A stretch of 64,000 bases of DNA from Nitrospira sp. (GCA_022226935.1 CP092081.1:130902-194901), one strand, 5' to 3'. Positions 15,485 through 25,472 are shown, counted from the first letter of the stretch. Made by a program: numbers and translations. Notes: a model not told the origin generated them from the sequence alone.

Positions 15485-17593
15485 ATGATGAATGTTCCCC
15501 TCACCGAATCCATCAGGAATGTGGCTGTCGTCTCGAACACGGGATCGGGAAAAACCTCACTCGTCGAAGCGCTCGCCTGCTGCGCAGGTAGCCTCTCTGC
15601 TCCCGGATCTATCCAGGCCGGCACAACCATCTCCGATTTTGAGCCGGAAGAAATCCATCACCGGACGTCACTCCACACCAGCATCGTTCGTTGCCTCTGT
15701 AACGGTAGCGTGCTCAATCTCCTCGATACCCCGGGATCCCCGAGTTGTATGGCCGAAGTGCGATCGGCATTGCGTGTCGCGGATGGGGTCGTGCTCGTCG
15801 TGAATGCGGCCACGGGGGTACGCAGTGACCTGGAGCGCCTCTGGTCTCTCATCCGGGAGGCCGGCCTGCCCTGCGTGGTCTTCGTGAATGATCTGGATAA
15901 GGAGAGAACGACATTCGCGACGACATTTGAACAGGTGACGAAGGACCTGGAGATGCCTGCGGTCCCTTTGATCCTCGCGAATGGAGAGGGCGCGGGATTG
16001 GAGGGCATCGTGGATTTGCTTCAGAACTGCGTCGTGACAGGGCGGCCGGATCGACCTCAGGGAGAGCCATCTGCGCTTCCGTCCGAATGGCGCGACCGGA
16101 TCGACCAGGCTCGCCGCCGCTTGATCGAGATGGTCGCCGAAAGCGACGAGGCCTTGCTTGAACGATACCTGAACGAGGGGACATTAACGGATACAGCCTT
16201 GCTGGAGGGATTGCGGGCCGGCGTTCAACGAGGAGCTCTGGTTCCCGTGGTCGGAGGATCGGCGCTGCGCAACGTGGGGGTGGAGACATTGCTACAGGAC
16301 CTGCTTCACCTCATGCCGTCACCGAGCGCTCGAGCTCGGATCGCGCCCGTTCAGGGGATCGGACTCACTGAGGGTTCGCAGCCCGTCATGAGAGAGCCGG
16401 TGGCGACCGCCCCCTTCTCGGGACTGGTGTTCAAGACCATCATCGATCCGTTTGTCGGGCGTCTATCGTATGTGCGGCTGTATTCAGGAACCTTGGAGGC
16501 GGATAGCAGTCTGTACAATGCGACAAGGCAGGTGCGGGAACGCGGTGGCCATCTATTTTCGATCTTCGGGAAAAAGTATACGCCTGTCTCACGCGCGGTG
16601 GCCGGCGATATCGTCGCAATCGGGAAGCTGAAAGACAGCTTAACCGGCGATACGCTGTGTGATGAGCACGCTCCGATTCGGTTGCCCGGCATTCCACTTG
16701 GGCGGCCGGTGATGTCGTTTGCCATCGAGCCCAAATCCAAATCTGATATCGAAAAGGTGAGTGTCGGATTGCACAAGTTGATTGAAGAAGATCCCAGTTT
16801 GGAGTTTGTCCGGCACATGGAAACGAAAGAGATGGTGCTGAGCGGAATGGGCCAATTGCATATCGACGTCGCCCTGGAAAAACTGCATCGGAAGTACGGC
16901 GCGGACGTGACGCTCCATGCTCCGAAAATTCCCTATCGCGAAACGATTCGCAGTGTGGCGCAGGCGCAGGGAAAGTATAAAAAGCAAACCGGCGGCCACG
17001 GCCAATATGGAGATTGCTGGGTGGAAGTCGGTCCGCTCCCGCGCGGCCAGGGATTTGAATTTCAGAATAAAATCGTCGGCGGCGCCATTCCGCGCAATTT
17101 TGTGCCGGCCGTCGAGAAGGGGGTCGTGGAGGCGCTGCATGAAGGCCCATTGGCGGGATATCCCGCCGTGGATGTGCGGGTGACCGTCTACGACGGCTCA
17201 TACCATGTGGTCGATTCGTCTGAAATGGCGTTCAAGATCGCCGGATCGATGGGAGTGAAAAAGGCCATGGAAGCGGCCCATCCGGTCCTGCTTGAGCCGC
17301 TCATGACTGTGGAGGTCGACGTTCCGGCTGAGTGCGTCGGCGCGGTGCTGGGAGATCTCAACGCCCGGCGTGGGCGAATTGTCTTGGTGGAGGCCAGCGG
17401 CCATATGGAAACCGTGAAGGCTCTCGTGCCTCAGGCAGAGATGATCAGCTATGCTCCATCACTCAATTCGCTGACCGGAGGACAAGGCAGTTATGTGATG
17501 GAATTCGCACACTATGAGGAGGTGCCGCGAGACCTGGCCGGTCGCATCGTTGAAGAGCACAAGGCGGAACGCCACGGGGTAGTGGCCCATTGA
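15485..17593 (+). CDS. Elongation factor G-like GTPase with degenerate G motifs
   Basis: The 702-residue protein has the full EF-G architecture: G domain, domain II (PFSGLVFKTIIDPFVGRLSYVRLYSG), domain III, domain IV (GKYKKQTGGHGQYGDCWVEV) and the domain V C-terminus. The G motifs differ from canonical EF-G. The P-loop is NTGSGKTS (residues 18-25). G3 is DTPGSP, so the catalytic His after DTPG is Ser85. G4 is NDLD (135-138) instead of NKxD. The TTISDFEPEE segment near residue 48 places it in the 'EF-G-like' clade related to actinobacterial FusA2. It is probably not the main translocase. GGAGG at 15477-15481 precedes the start. No str operon is nearby. Confidence 0.9.
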   Translation: MMNVPLTESIRNVAVVSNTGSGKTSLVEALACCAGSLSAPGSIQAGTTISDFEPEEIHHRTSLHTSIVRCLCNGSVLNLLDTPGSPSCMAEVRSALRVADGVVLVVNAATGVRSDLERLWSLIREAGLPCVVFVNDLDKERTTFATTFEQVTKDLEMPAVPLILANGEGAGLEGIVDLLQNCVVTGRPDRPQGEPSALPSEWRDRIDQARRRLIEMVAESDEALLERYLNEGTLTDTALLEGLRAGVQRGALVPVVGGSALRNVGVETLLQDLLHLMPSPSARARIAPVQGIGLTEGSQPVMREPVATAPFSGLVFKTIIDPFVGRLSYVRLYSGTLEADSSLYNATRQVRERGGHLFSIFGKKYTPVSRAVAGDIVAIGKLKDSLTGDTLCDEHAPIRLPGIPLGRPVMSFAIEPKSKSDIEKVSVGLHKLIEEDPSLEFVRHMETKEMVLSGMGQLHIDVALEKLHRKYGADVTLHAPKIPYRETIRSVAQAQGKYKKQTGGHGQYGDCWVEVGPLPRGQGFEFQNKIVGGAIPRNFVPAVEKGVVEALHEGPLAGYPAVDVRVTVYDGSYHVVDSSEMAFKIAGSMGVKKAMEAAHPVLLEPLMTVEVDVPAECVGAVLGDLNARRGRIVLVEASGHMETVKALVPQAEMISYAPSLNSLTGGQGSYVMEFAHYEEVPRDLAGRIVEEHKAERHGVVAH

Positions 17594-17636
17594 TCAGCCA
17601 CTTTCCCTGTGAGGCGATGCGACTCTGCGGAGGCGG

Positions 17637-19040
17637 CTAGTGGTCGGCTGGTTTCAGCACGACATAAAAAGCGCGTCCTTCACGTAAAACGCGCAGGAGA
17701 ATTGTGTCGCCGCGTTTGACCTTGGCAACGGCGACGGTAAATTCTCCGACCGTGCCGGTGTCGACGCGGTTGACCTCCTTGATCAGATCGCCTTCCCGCA
17801 ATCCCTCGGCCTGGGCAAGGCTTCCCGCGTCCACCTTTGAGATCAGCACGCCACGGCTTTCATTCAAGCGAAACTTTTCCGCCAGACCGGCCGTCAAGTC
17901 CTGCACATCGATGCCCAATTTTAGGTCGGTCCGGCTCTGCGGCAACGAGGCCGTAACCACCGTATCTCGGCGCTCGCTCAGGGCGACTTGGAGATTGAGG
18001 CGTTTCCCGTCGCGGACCACTTCGACACGTGTCGTCGACCCAGGGTCCAAAGCGGCAACGAGGCGAGACAGTTTGTTCGGGGTATCCACAAGCGCCCCAT
18101 CGACCTTCGTAATGACATCTCCCGGCTTGATGCCGGCCAATGCCGCCGGATCCCGTTCAAACACTTCATTGACCAGCACGCCTTCGTTCTCATCCACGCC
18201 GAACTTGCTGGCCAGATCCGGCGTCAGCGGTTGTAGCCCGACACCCAACCAGGCTCGCACGACTTTGCCTTTGGCGATCAGCTGATTCATGACCTGCTTG
18301 GCCATGTTGGACGGGATGGCGAAACCGATGCCCTGCGCAAAATTGATAATGGCGGTATTGATGCCGATGATGTCCCCTCGGAGATCAAACAGCGGCCCGC
18401 CGGAATTGCCTGGATTGATCGACGCGTCAGTCTGGATAAAATTTTCGTAGCGGGAGAGATTGATGTTCTCGCGTCCGATCCCACTGACCACGCCCAGCGT
18501 CACGGTGCGATCCAATCCGAAGGGATTCCCGACCGCCAGCACCCATTGGCCGACCTTCACGCCGGACGAATCACCGAAATGAGCGGCGGGTAGGGGATGG
18601 TCGGCAGTGACTTTGAGCACGGCCAGGTCGGTGTCCGGATCCTTGCCGATCACCTGCGCAAACAACTTCGTTTTGTCTGAGAAGCGAACCTCGACTTCCC
18701 CGGCATCGCCTACCACATGATTATTCGTAATGATGTGGCCGGCGGCATCGACAATGACGCCGGACCCTGACCCGGTCGAGCTGGGAACCCGCTCTCCTCC
18801 GTCTCGAGATCGTCCGGTGGCCTGGATCGGGAAGATACTGACGACCGATGGCTTAGCCTGCTCGGCCAGGTCGGTGATGACGGTCTGCAGCTCTTCCAGC
18901 AAGCGCAATCCCGGCGACACGGGGCGTGGCGTGGAGACGACGTCGGCTGCGGCAACGGTGGAGAGGGGACTTCCAAGAAACGATCCGGCGAGAACAAGTC
19001 CAAGCAACAGCACGGGGGAACATGACAGCGGTGTTTTCAT
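17637..19040 (-). CDS. htrA: Do-family periplasmic serine protease (HtrA/DegP/DegQ)
   Basis: The 467-residue protein has a signal peptide (LLLGLVLAGSFLGSPLSTVAAA), a trypsin-like domain and two PDZ domains. The catalytic triad is visible: His in HIITNNHVVGDA, Asp in DPDTDLAVLKV and Ser in DASINPGNSGGPLFD. PDZ1 begins at AWLGVGLQPLTPDLA and PDZ2 near KLGIDVQDLTAGLAEKF. DegQ-type length without a long LA loop suggests periplasmic quality control of outer-membrane proteins. It is the last gene of the long lepA-to-htrA block and lies 89 bp after the TrkA_C gene. Confidence 0.95.
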   Translation of the reverse strand: MKTPLSCSPVLLLGLVLAGSFLGSPLSTVAAADVVSTPRPVSPGLRLLEELQTVITDLAEQAKPSVVSIFPIQATGRSRDGGERVPSSTGSGSGVIVDAAGHIITNNHVVGDAGEVEVRFSDKTKLFAQVIGKDPDTDLAVLKVTADHPLPAAHFGDSSGVKVGQWVLAVGNPFGLDRTVTLGVVSGIGRENINLSRYENFIQTDASINPGNSGGPLFDLRGDIIGINTAIINFAQGIGFAIPSNMAKQVMNQLIAKGKVVRAWLGVGLQPLTPDLASKFGVDENEGVLVNEVFERDPAALAGIKPGDVITKVDGALVDTPNKLSRLVAALDPGSTTRVEVVRDGKRLNLQVALSERRDTVVTASLPQSRTDLKLGIDVQDLTAGLAEKFRLNESRGVLISKVDAGSLAQAEGLREGDLIKEVNRVDTGTVGEFTVAVAKVKRGDTILLRVLREGRAFYVVLKPADH

Positions 19041-19129
19041 CTTGAGGCAAGCTCCGAGGGCGATACCGAAGCACTCTAGCGACGCCTCAGAATACCAGAT
19101 TTTCGCGTGACGGCGAAAGGAAGGGCGGG

Positions 19130-19768
19130 TCAGGCTGATTTCGACGCGGCCGGATGCTGGAAATGCGGGAGCCAGTGGACCAAGTCGTGGCGAAGGCCGA
19201 CAAGGATGACGATGTCATCTGGACGAAGCGTCATGGTATGGGAGAGAGGCAGAAGAAACGGTCCGCGAAAGACGGCGACGAGGCGGGTCGTGGGGGGTAA
19301 GTCGAATTCGCCGATGGGATGGCCGATGACCGGCGCGCCTCGGGCGACCACCACGCGTTCGATGGCGGCGTCGCGGAGACCCAATTCGCGCTGCATCGTC
19401 AACAAGTCTTCGTGAGCGAGCTCGACCTTGAGCTCCCGGATCTGGCGTTCCACGAGCTGCAATGCGGCTTGGTGGCCTTTGATGCGGTCGGAAGCGGTGC
19501 GGATCGCGTCGTGCAACGAGGCCAATTCGGCAGGCGCCACCGGATGGATTCCCGCAGCCGGTTTGGCCGCAAGGGCGGCAACGCGTTGTCCGATCTGGCG
19601 ATGAATGGCATGCGTCTGGTTCAGAATCGTCGTGGCCTGACCATGGAGGCGCAACACATGGACTTTGCGGTTGACGCGTTCCGCGATGGCGACAATCGTC
19701 TCGTACAGTGCGCTGCCGGTGAGGAACAGCTCTTTGCGAATGCGAGCCAACAGCTCAAAAGACAGCAT
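19130..19768 (-). CDS. TrkA C-terminal (RCK_C) domain protein with helical N-terminal region
   Basis: The 212-residue soluble protein starts with a helical region of about 120 residues (ALYETIVAIAERVNRKVHVLRLHGQ onward), which contains a coiled-coil stretch ending near LVERQIRELKVELAH. The C-terminal 75 residues resemble a TrkA_C/RCK_C ligand-binding domain: LGLRDAAIERVVVARGAPVIG, then GPFLLPLSHTMTLRPDDIVILVG. Such domains gate K+ transport or sense nucleotides, but no transporter gene is adjacent and no Rossmann TrkA_N domain is present. A PhoU-like helical part is an alternative description. It is separated from plsY by only 29 bp, which hold a perfect AT palindrome. Confidence 0.7.
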   Translation of the reverse strand: MLSFELLARIRKELFLTGSALYETIVAIAERVNRKVHVLRLHGQATTILNQTHAIHRQIGQRVAALAAKPAAGIHPVAPAELASLHDAIRTASDRIKGHQAALQLVERQIRELKVELAHEDLLTMQRELGLRDAAIERVVVARGAPVIGHPIGEFDLPPTTRLVAVFRGPFLLPLSHTMTLRPDDIVILVGLRHDLVHWLPHFQHPAASKSA

Positions 19769-19782
19769 AGCAGTAATGTCTG

Positions 19783-19796
19783 ATAATATATATTAT
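19783..19796. promoter_or_regulatory. Perfect 14-bp AT palindrome between plsY and the TrkA_C gene
   Basis: ATAATAT followed by ATATTAT makes an uninterrupted dyad with flanking TGA/TCA symmetry, in the 29-bp gap just upstream of the gene at 19130-19768. TTGACA overlaps its upstream side on the minus strand. It could be an operator for that gene or simply part of an AT-rich promoter. Confidence 0.45.
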
Positions 19797-19797
19797 G

Positions 19798-20403
19798 TCA
19801 ACTTGACTGTCCGATGCGAGATTCTGTCCCACTCCACAATCGAATCAAATTGTCTTTGTGTCTTATCCAGATCAGGACGCTGACAACACAGGCAAATCCG
19901 ATAAACGTCCATGACCGATGCAACAGCAGCGCCACAATCGGAAACATGCCGAACGCGAATAGCGCGCCTCCTGACGAATACTTCCACAAGAACACGGCGC
20001 CGATCCAGAGGACCATGAGTGTCAGCCCGACCCAAGGGGCAACCCCTAGTGCCGCCCCTAACGCCGTGGCCACGCCTTTTCCACCCTTCAAGCCAAGGAA
20101 TATCGAGTGCAAATGGCCGATGATCGACGCCAGGGCAACCCATAAAATCGCGGCTTCCTGATGCAGTACCAGCGTAGCCACCCACCCTGCCAGCCAGCCT
20201 TTTCCAATGTCTCCCGCCAGTGTCAGCACACCGGCCTTCTTCCCGCTCACGCGCAGGACATTGGTAAAGCCGACATTCTTACTGCCGGCGGTACGCGGAT
20301 CGACGGCGCCCAACAGGCGTGACACGACGACTCCAAAAGGAACCGAGCCGAGGAGATAGGCGAAGAGGATGAGAATGCCGATGAGCCAGGGACTGTCCAT
20401 CAC
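19798..20403 (-). CDS. plsY: Glycerol-3-phosphate acyltransferase PlsY
   Basis: PlsY acylates position 1 of glycerol-3-phosphate from acyl-phosphate at the inner membrane. The 201 residues contain five hydrophobic spans and the three conserved loops: AYLLGSVPFGVVVSRLLGAVDPRTAGSKNVGFTNVLR (motif 1), GHLHSIFLGLKGGKGVAT (motif 2, His and the glycine-rich phosphate loop) and a later HRSWTF segment. It sits directly downstream of pgsA, so two phospholipid-synthesis enzymes are adjacent inside the LPS/phospholipid block. Confidence 0.96.
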   Translation of the reverse strand: MMDSPWLIGILILFAYLLGSVPFGVVVSRLLGAVDPRTAGSKNVGFTNVLRVSGKKAGVLTLAGDIGKGWLAGWVATLVLHQEAAILWVALASIIGHLHSIFLGLKGGKGVATALGAALGVAPWVGLTLMVLWIGAVFLWKYSSGGALFAFGMFPIVALLLHRSWTFIGFACVVSVLIWIRHKDNLIRLWSGTESRIGQSS

Positions 20404-20430
20404 CGAGTGGTTGCCGCCGGATTATCCAAC

Positions 20431-21045
20431 CTAGAGACCTTTTGCTCCGACCTGCCGCCAGAAGCTCCAGACGTATTGTGCGCCCGACACATATCCCAGG
20501 ATCAGAGAGAGGTACAGCGTCACGATGCCGGCGAGATGCAGGTTGCCGATCGTTTCCACGACGGTGCCTTCCAGCACCAGAAGAACGATGGCGATGACCT
20601 GCAGGGCCATTTTGTATTTGCCCGTGACTTCGGCGGACATGATCAATCCTTCGGAGGCCGCGATCGCCCGCAACCCGGTCACGGCGACTTCTCGCGCGAT
20701 GATCAGAATCGCCACCAGCGCGCTGACCCGGTCGACCTGTACCAGCAGGATTAAGGCCGACAGCACGAGAAGTTTGTCGGCAATGGGATCCAGGAGGCGT
20801 CCGAGTTTGGTGATTTGGCCGGTCTTGCGCGCGACGTACCCGTCCAGGAGGTCTGTCACGGCTGCGACGACGAATACGATGGCTGCGGCCAGGGCGCGAT
20901 CCGGCGTCGGGTCGATGAGCAGCATGACGAAGACCGGGATCAAGAGAATCCGGACGAGCGTCAGCACATTGGGCAGATTGATGTTGCTTTCCTGCCCTGC
21001 CGACCGCATCAGTACCAGCCCGGCTTGTTTCCAGTTTTCTGCCAT
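20431..21045 (-). CDS. pgsA: CDP-diacylglycerol--glycerol-3-phosphate 3-phosphatidyltransferase
   Basis: PgsA makes phosphatidylglycerol-phosphate, the first committed step to phosphatidylglycerol and cardiolipin. The 204-residue membrane protein carries the CDP-alcohol phosphatidyltransferase signature TDLLDGYVARKTGQITKLGRLLDPIADK (DGxxARxxxxxxxxGxxxDxxxD) after the opening NLPNVLTLVRILLIPVFV. About 20 residues of hydrophilic extension precede the family start; an internal methionine 13 residues in is an alternative. It is followed by plsY after 27 bp. Confidence 0.95.
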   Translation of the reverse strand: MAENWKQAGLVLMRSAGQESNINLPNVLTLVRILLIPVFVMLLIDPTPDRALAAAIVFVVAAVTDLLDGYVARKTGQITKLGRLLDPIADKLLVLSALILLVQVDRVSALVAILIIAREVAVTGLRAIAASEGLIMSAEVTGKYKMALQVIAIVLLVLEGTVVETIGNLHLAGIVTLYLSLILGYVSGAQYVWSFWRQVGAKGL

Positions 21046-21078
21046 AGATCCTTGGACGCGCAGCGCGTGATGGCGCCT

Positions 21079-22116
21079 CTATACAATGCCGTGTTTGAGC
21101 AGGTCATGCAAGTGAATCACTCCCGCCAGGCGATTCGGCGGTTCGATGACCACGAGCGCCGTGATGGAGAAACGCTCCATCTCTGCCACGGCAGTCGTAG
21201 CCAATTCGTCCGGGCCGATTGTCTTCGGATGGCGGCTGGCCAGGTCACGGGCTGTGACTCGGCTGAAGTCCCCGCCGGCTTGAATGAAGCGCCGTAAGTC
21301 GCCGTCGGTCACGATTCCGTAGAGCGCGCCCTTCGCATCGATCACCGTCGTCAAACCAAGCTTCTTCGAGGTCATCTCCAGAATGGTGTCCGCGCCGGAT
21401 ACGCTGGCACACACGCGCGGCAAATGGTCGCCATGTTGCATGAGGTCACGTACCTTCACGAGCAAGCGACGCCCCAAGCTACCGCCTGGATGAAACTGCG
21501 CGAAATCGTCGTGTTTGAAGCCGCGTTTTTGCAGCAACGCCACGGCCAACGCGTCACCCATTGCGAGCGTGGCCGTCGTGCTGGCAGTCGGGGCCAAGCC
21601 CAGCGGGCAGGCTTCCTCATTGACGGACACATCCAGCGTGACATCGCTGTTTTTCGCCAGGGTGGAAGTCATCTTTCCCGTCATGCCGACGACCGGTACG
21701 TTCATTCGTTTGACGAACGGTAGCAGTTGAAGGACTTCCTGCGTCTCGCCGCTGTTGGAAATGGCGATGAGCACATCACGCCGCGCGAGCATGCCCAGGT
21801 CGCCGTGGACGCCTTCGGCCGGATGCAGAAAGAACGAGGGCGTTCCCGTACTGGCCAGCGTCGCTGCGATTTTTTGCCCGATCAGGCCGGATTTGCCCAT
21901 ACCGGAAATGACGACTTTTCCCTGGCACTCGTAGAGCAGCGTCACGGCTCGGGCGAATCGCTCGTCCAGACGGGCCTTGAGATCGAGCACTGCGCGCGCT
22001 TCGATATCGAGCACGCGAATACCCTCGCGCACGCTCGCATCGACGGTGACAGAACGCACGGCTGAGCTCTTGGTCTTGCGTGTTACCGGACCGGTTGTGG
22101 GGCGGCTGCGTCGCAT
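21079..22116 (-). CDS. kdsD: D-arabinose 5-phosphate isomerase (KpsF/GutQ family)
   Basis: KdsD interconverts ribulose-5-phosphate and arabinose-5-phosphate, the first step of Kdo synthesis. The 345 residues begin with a basic extension of about 30 residues, then a SIS domain: [57 protein letters not shown] and [22 protein letters not shown]. Two CBS domains follow ([11 protein letters not shown] and [16 protein letters not shown]). It overlaps the 3' end of kdsA by 34 bp, implying translational coupling. KdsC phosphatase is not found between these genes. Confidence 0.94.
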   Translation of the reverse strand: MRRSRPTTGPVTRKTKSSAVRSVTVDASVREGIRVLDIEARAVLDLKARLDERFARAVTLLYECQGKVVISGMGKSGLIGQKIAATLASTGTPSFFLHPAEGVHGDLGMLARRDVLIAISNSGETQEVLQLLPFVKRMNVPVVGMTGKMTSTLAKNSDVTLDVSVNEEACPLGLAPTASTTATLAMGDALAVALLQKRGFKHDDFAQFHPGGSLGRRLLVKVRDLMQHGDHLPRVCASVSGADTILEMTSKKLGLTTVIDAKGALYGIVTDGDLRRFIQAGGDFSRVTARDLASRHPKTIGPDELATTAVAEMERFSITALVVIEPPNRLAGVIHLHDLLKHGIV

Positions 22117-22916
22117 ATCCGTAATACCCGTTCAAGGAGTGAATGAAGCGCATGGAGCGGGACCATGTTGGGTCCATCGGACAAGGCGGAATCGGGATCC
22201 GGGTGCACTTCCATGAAAAACCCGTCGCAACCGGCTCCCGCCGCCGCGCAGGCCAAGGGTTCGACGAATTCACGCTGGCCGCTGGATTTCGTGCCGCCTC
22301 CGCCGGGCAATTGCACGCTATGGGTCGCGTCGAAGACCACCGGATAGCCGAATCGGCGCATGATCGGAAACGATCGCATGTCCACGACGAGATTGTTGTA
22401 GCCGAAGGAGGAGCCCCGCTCCGTCAGGACGATGCGCTGGTTGCCGGCATCTTCCACTTTCTTGACGGCGTTGCCCATCTCCGGCGGTGACAGGAACTGT
22501 CCCTTCTTGATGTTCACGACCTTGCCGGTCTTCGCCGCGGCAATCAACAGGTCGGTCTGGCGGCAGAGAAAGGCGGGAATCTGCAGTATGTCTACGACAT
22601 GGCCGGCTTCTGTCGCCTGCTCTTCCGAATGAACGTCGGTGAGAATCGGCACGCCGATCTGCTGCTTGACCTTGGCCAGGACGGCCAGTCCCTTCTCCAA
22701 CCCCGGTCCTCGAAAAGACGAGATGGAGGTGCGATTCGCCTTATCAAAGGAAGATTTAAATACGTAAGGCATGCCGAGCGCCTTGGTGATGTCCGCGATG
22801 CGTCCCGCCGTGTCCATGACGAGCTGTTCACTTTCGATCACGCACGGGCCGGCAATCAAAAACGGTCGATGCCCCGCCCCGATCTTAAACTGTCCTAAAT
22901 TCACTTCGTGCGCCAT
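22083..22916 (-). CDS. kdsA: 3-deoxy-8-phosphooctulonate synthase
   Basis: KdsA condenses arabinose-5-phosphate with PEP to Kdo-8-phosphate. The 277 residues show [86 protein letters not shown] and [15 protein letters not shown]. The catalytic and metal residues follow the E. coli pattern. The TTG at 22925 is in frame, but the ATG at 22916 matches family starts. It heads the kdsA-kdsD pair downstream of repeat copy B. Confidence 0.97.
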   Translation of the reverse strand: MAHEVNLGQFKIGAGHRPFLIAGPCVIESEQLVMDTAGRIADITKALGMPYVFKSSFDKANRTSISSFRGPGLEKGLAVLAKVKQQIGVPILTDVHSEEQATEAGHVVDILQIPAFLCRQTDLLIAAAKTGKVVNIKKGQFLSPPEMGNAVKKVEDAGNQRIVLTERGSSFGYNNLVVDMRSFPIMRRFGYPVVFDATHSVQLPGGGGTKSSGQREFVEPLACAAAGAGCDGFFMEVHPDPDSALSDGPNMVPLHALHSLLERVLRICDAAAPQPVR

Positions 22917-22946
22917 AGTTTCCAATGAGTTTCGTGTAAGTCAGGG

Positions 22947-23062
22947 GATGCTCAAACTGATCTTTCAGCAAGGCCGCAGACGAGACAGAACCGCAGGCGT
23001 AGCGGAGCTACGTCGAGGATTGTGTCGAGTCGAGAACGCTGTTGAAAGGCAGTTTCAGCATC
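22947..23062 (+). repeat. Palindromic intergenic repeat, copy B
   Basis: The outer arms are GATGCTCAAACTG and CAGTTTCAGCATC (12 of 13 positions complementary), followed inward by CTTTCAGC against GCTGTTGAAAG. The central hairpin is CGTAGC-GGA-GCTACG (22998-23012). Blocks GGCCGCAGACGAG, ACCGCAGGCGTAGC, CGAGGATTG and TCGAGAACG match copies A and C. It occupies nearly all of the gap between pyrG and kdsA. Confidence 0.85.
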
Positions 23063-23067
23063 ACCGT

Positions 23068-24669
23068 TCAGTGGCCGCATTTGCGCCGTAGCGCCGCCCC
23101 CACAAATCCGCTAAACAAGGGATGCGGATGATGCGGCCGCGACTTGTATTCCGGATGGAACTGCGTGGCCAGGAACCAGGGATGGTTCTGCAGTTCGACG
23201 ATCTCGACCAGGCGGCCATCCGGAGACAGGCCGCTCAGAATCAGTCCTTTCGCCGTCAATTGCTCACGATAGGCATTGTTGAATTCATACCGGTGGCGAT
23301 GCCGCTCCTGCACCTCGTTCACGCCATACGTTTTTTGCGCCAACGTGCCTTCACCAAGTTTACAGGCGTAGGCTCCGAGCCGCATCGTGCCGCCCTTATC
23401 GTTGACGGATTGCTGGTCTGACATGAGATGAATGACCGGATGCGGCGACTGCGCATCGAACTCCGCGCTGTTCGCGCCGGTGAGGCCGGCGACGTTGCGC
23501 GCAAATTCGATCGTGGCGCATTGCATGCCGAGACAGAGGCCGAGGAAGGGAATCCGGTGTTCCCGCGCATACTGAATGGTGACAATCTTGCCTTCGATTC
23601 CCCGTGAGCCGAACCCGCCGGGAATGAGAATGCCATCGGCCTCTCGCAGGATTCGCTCCGTCCCCTGCCGTTCCACGTCTTCGGATTCGATCCACGTCAC
23701 GTTCACACGGGTTTCGTGGTCGATTCCGCCGTGGACCAGGGCCTCTGCCAGGCTCTTGTAACATTCCTTCAGCCCGGCATATTTTCCGACCAGCGCGATC
23801 GACACCTCGTGCTTAGGATGCTTGATCTTCTGCACCATCGCATCCCACTCACGCAGATTGGGCGGGCCGGTTTCCAGCTTCAGCTGGCGCACGATCAGTT
23901 CATCCAGCCCTTCCTTGCGGAACACGATCGGCACTTCATAGATGGTTTCCACATCCTTGGCCGTGATGACCGCATCCTTCTCCACGTTGCAAAACATGGC
24001 GATCTTGGCCTTGAGTTCAGGCGGAAGATAGCGATCCGTGCGGCACAGCAGGATGTTCGGCTGAATACCGATTTCGCGCAGCTTGTTGACGGAATGCTGG
24101 GTGGGTTTCGTTTTCAACTCACCGGCGGCGCCGATATACGGGACGAGCGTCAGGTGTACATAGAGCACGTTGTCGCGCCCCACGTCATAGGGAATTTGCC
24201 GAATGGCTTCCAAAAAAGGCAGGCTTTCGATGTCGCCGACCGTGCCGCCAATCTCCACGATCGTGACATCCATGCCTTGGGACGTCCGCATGATACATTG
24301 CTTGATCTCGTCGGTCACATGCGGCACCACCTGCACTGTCCCGCCCAAATAATCACCGCGCCGCTCTTTGGTGATGACCGAGTGATAAATGCGGCCGGTC
24401 GTATAATTGTTCTCACGCGTCAGCGTGAGCGAGGTATAGCGCTCGTAATGTCCCAGGTCGAGATCGGTCTCGGCCCCGTCCTCTGTCACGTAGACCTCGC
24501 CGTGCTGGTAGGGATTCATGGTACCGGGGTCGACGTTGATGTACGGGTCGAGCTTCAAAAAGGTGATCTTCAACCCGCGGCTCTCCAGGAGATTGCCGAT
24601 AGACGCAGAGGCCAGTCCCTTTCCGAGCGACGAGACGACACCCCCGGTCACAAAGATCAGCTTGCTCAT
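23068..24669 (-). CDS. pyrG: CTP synthase
   Basis: PyrG aminates UTP to CTP with glutamine. The 533 residues start [25 protein letters not shown] (P-loop). The synthetase domain includes [21 protein letters not shown] and [21 protein letters not shown]. The C-terminal class I glutaminase has [12 protein letters not shown], the nucleophile Cys in [11 protein letters not shown] and His/Glu in FHPEYKSRP. An upstream in-frame start at 24780 would read into the end of kdsB; 24669 fits the family. Placement next to kdsB is functional, since KdsB consumes CTP. Confidence 0.98.
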   Translation of the reverse strand: MSKLIFVTGGVVSSLGKGLASASIGNLLESRGLKITFLKLDPYINVDPGTMNPYQHGEVYVTEDGAETDLDLGHYERYTSLTLTRENNYTTGRIYHSVITKERRGDYLGGTVQVVPHVTDEIKQCIMRTSQGMDVTIVEIGGTVGDIESLPFLEAIRQIPYDVGRDNVLYVHLTLVPYIGAAGELKTKPTQHSVNKLREIGIQPNILLCRTDRYLPPELKAKIAMFCNVEKDAVITAKDVETIYEVPIVFRKEGLDELIVRQLKLETGPPNLREWDAMVQKIKHPKHEVSIALVGKYAGLKECYKSLAEALVHGGIDHETRVNVTWIESEDVERQGTERILREADGILIPGGFGSRGIEGKIVTIQYAREHRIPFLGLCLGMQCATIEFARNVAGLTGANSAEFDAQSPHPVIHLMSDQQSVNDKGGTMRLGAYACKLGEGTLAQKTYGVNEVQERHRHRYEFNNAYREQLTAKGLILSGLSPDGRLVEIVELQNHPWFLATQFHPEYKSRPHHPHPLFSGFVGAALRRKCGH

Positions 24670-24700
24670 CGTGACACCTTTTTGTGAATGCGGCCAATAG

Positions 24701-25471
24701 TCATGGTTGAGTGCTTCCCGCTCTGCCGGTATGAGCCCGGAGTTGAGCCAACGCGACCGGCACGTCCTCGGGGCTATCAATGCGTAAAGACATCTGGGAG
24801 GTTTCCCAGACGCGAATTTGAATGCCGTTCTCCAGTGCGCGCAGCTGCTCGAGTTTTTCCGCCTCTTCCAGGATCCCGGTCGGTAATGCCGTCAGGCTCG
24901 CGAGGGTCTCGCGCGTATAGATATAGAGACCCAAATGAATGAAATGTAATCCCGGGACGGCCGACCGTTTCGGATCGTCGCGAACCAGCGGAATCGGTGC
25001 CCGTGAAAAGTAGAGGGCATTGCCCTGGCGATCCGTCGTGACCTTGACCACGCCGGCATTCTGCAAATCCTGGTCGGAGTCGATCCGCCGTTTGAGGGTG
25101 CCCATCGGCGCGTCGCTGGCCAGGAATGGTTCGACCAGGTCCGTGATCAGGTCGGGATGCAGCAGAATTTCATCCCCCTGAAGGTCGATGTAGCAATCAC
25201 CCCCACGAGTCTTGGCGACGGCCGCCACGCGATCGGTGCCGGTGCGATAGGGCTCCCTCATCATGAGGACCTGGCCACCGAATCCTTCGACGGCCCTCTT
25301 GATACGATCGTCGTCCGTGGCCACCAGCACGTCATCCACCACGCGGCAGGCCTTCGCCTGCTCATAGACATGTTGGATCATCGGCTTGCCCAGGAGATCG
25401 ATCAACGGTTTCCCCGGAAACCGTGAGGACCCGTACCGAGCTGGAATCACCACCGTGACCGAACGTGTCAC
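24701..25471 (-). CDS. kdsB: 3-deoxy-manno-octulosonate cytidylyltransferase
   Basis: KdsB activates Kdo as CMP-Kdo for lipid A glycosylation. It shows [72 protein letters not shown] and [12 protein letters not shown] chose GTG 25471, one base after the rfaE1 stop, giving 256 residues close to the usual 248. An ATG at 25492 overlapping rfaE1 is the alternative, and neither has a decisive ribosome site. Its gene neighbours supply heptose phosphate (rfaE1), CTP (pyrG) and Kdo-8-P (kdsA). Confidence 0.95.
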   Translation of the reverse strand: MTRSVTVVIPARYGSSRFPGKPLIDLLGKPMIQHVYEQAKACRVVDDVLVATDDDRIKRAVEGFGGQVLMMREPYRTGTDRVAAVAKTRGGDCYIDLQGDEILLHPDLITDLVEPFLASDAPMGTLKRRIDSDQDLQNAGVVKVTTDRQGNALYFSRAPIPLVRDDPKRSAVPGLHFIHLGLYIYTRETLASLTALPTGILEEAEKLEQLRALENGIQIRVWETSQMSLRIDSPEDVPVALAQLRAHTGRAGSTQP

Positions 25472-25472
25472 C

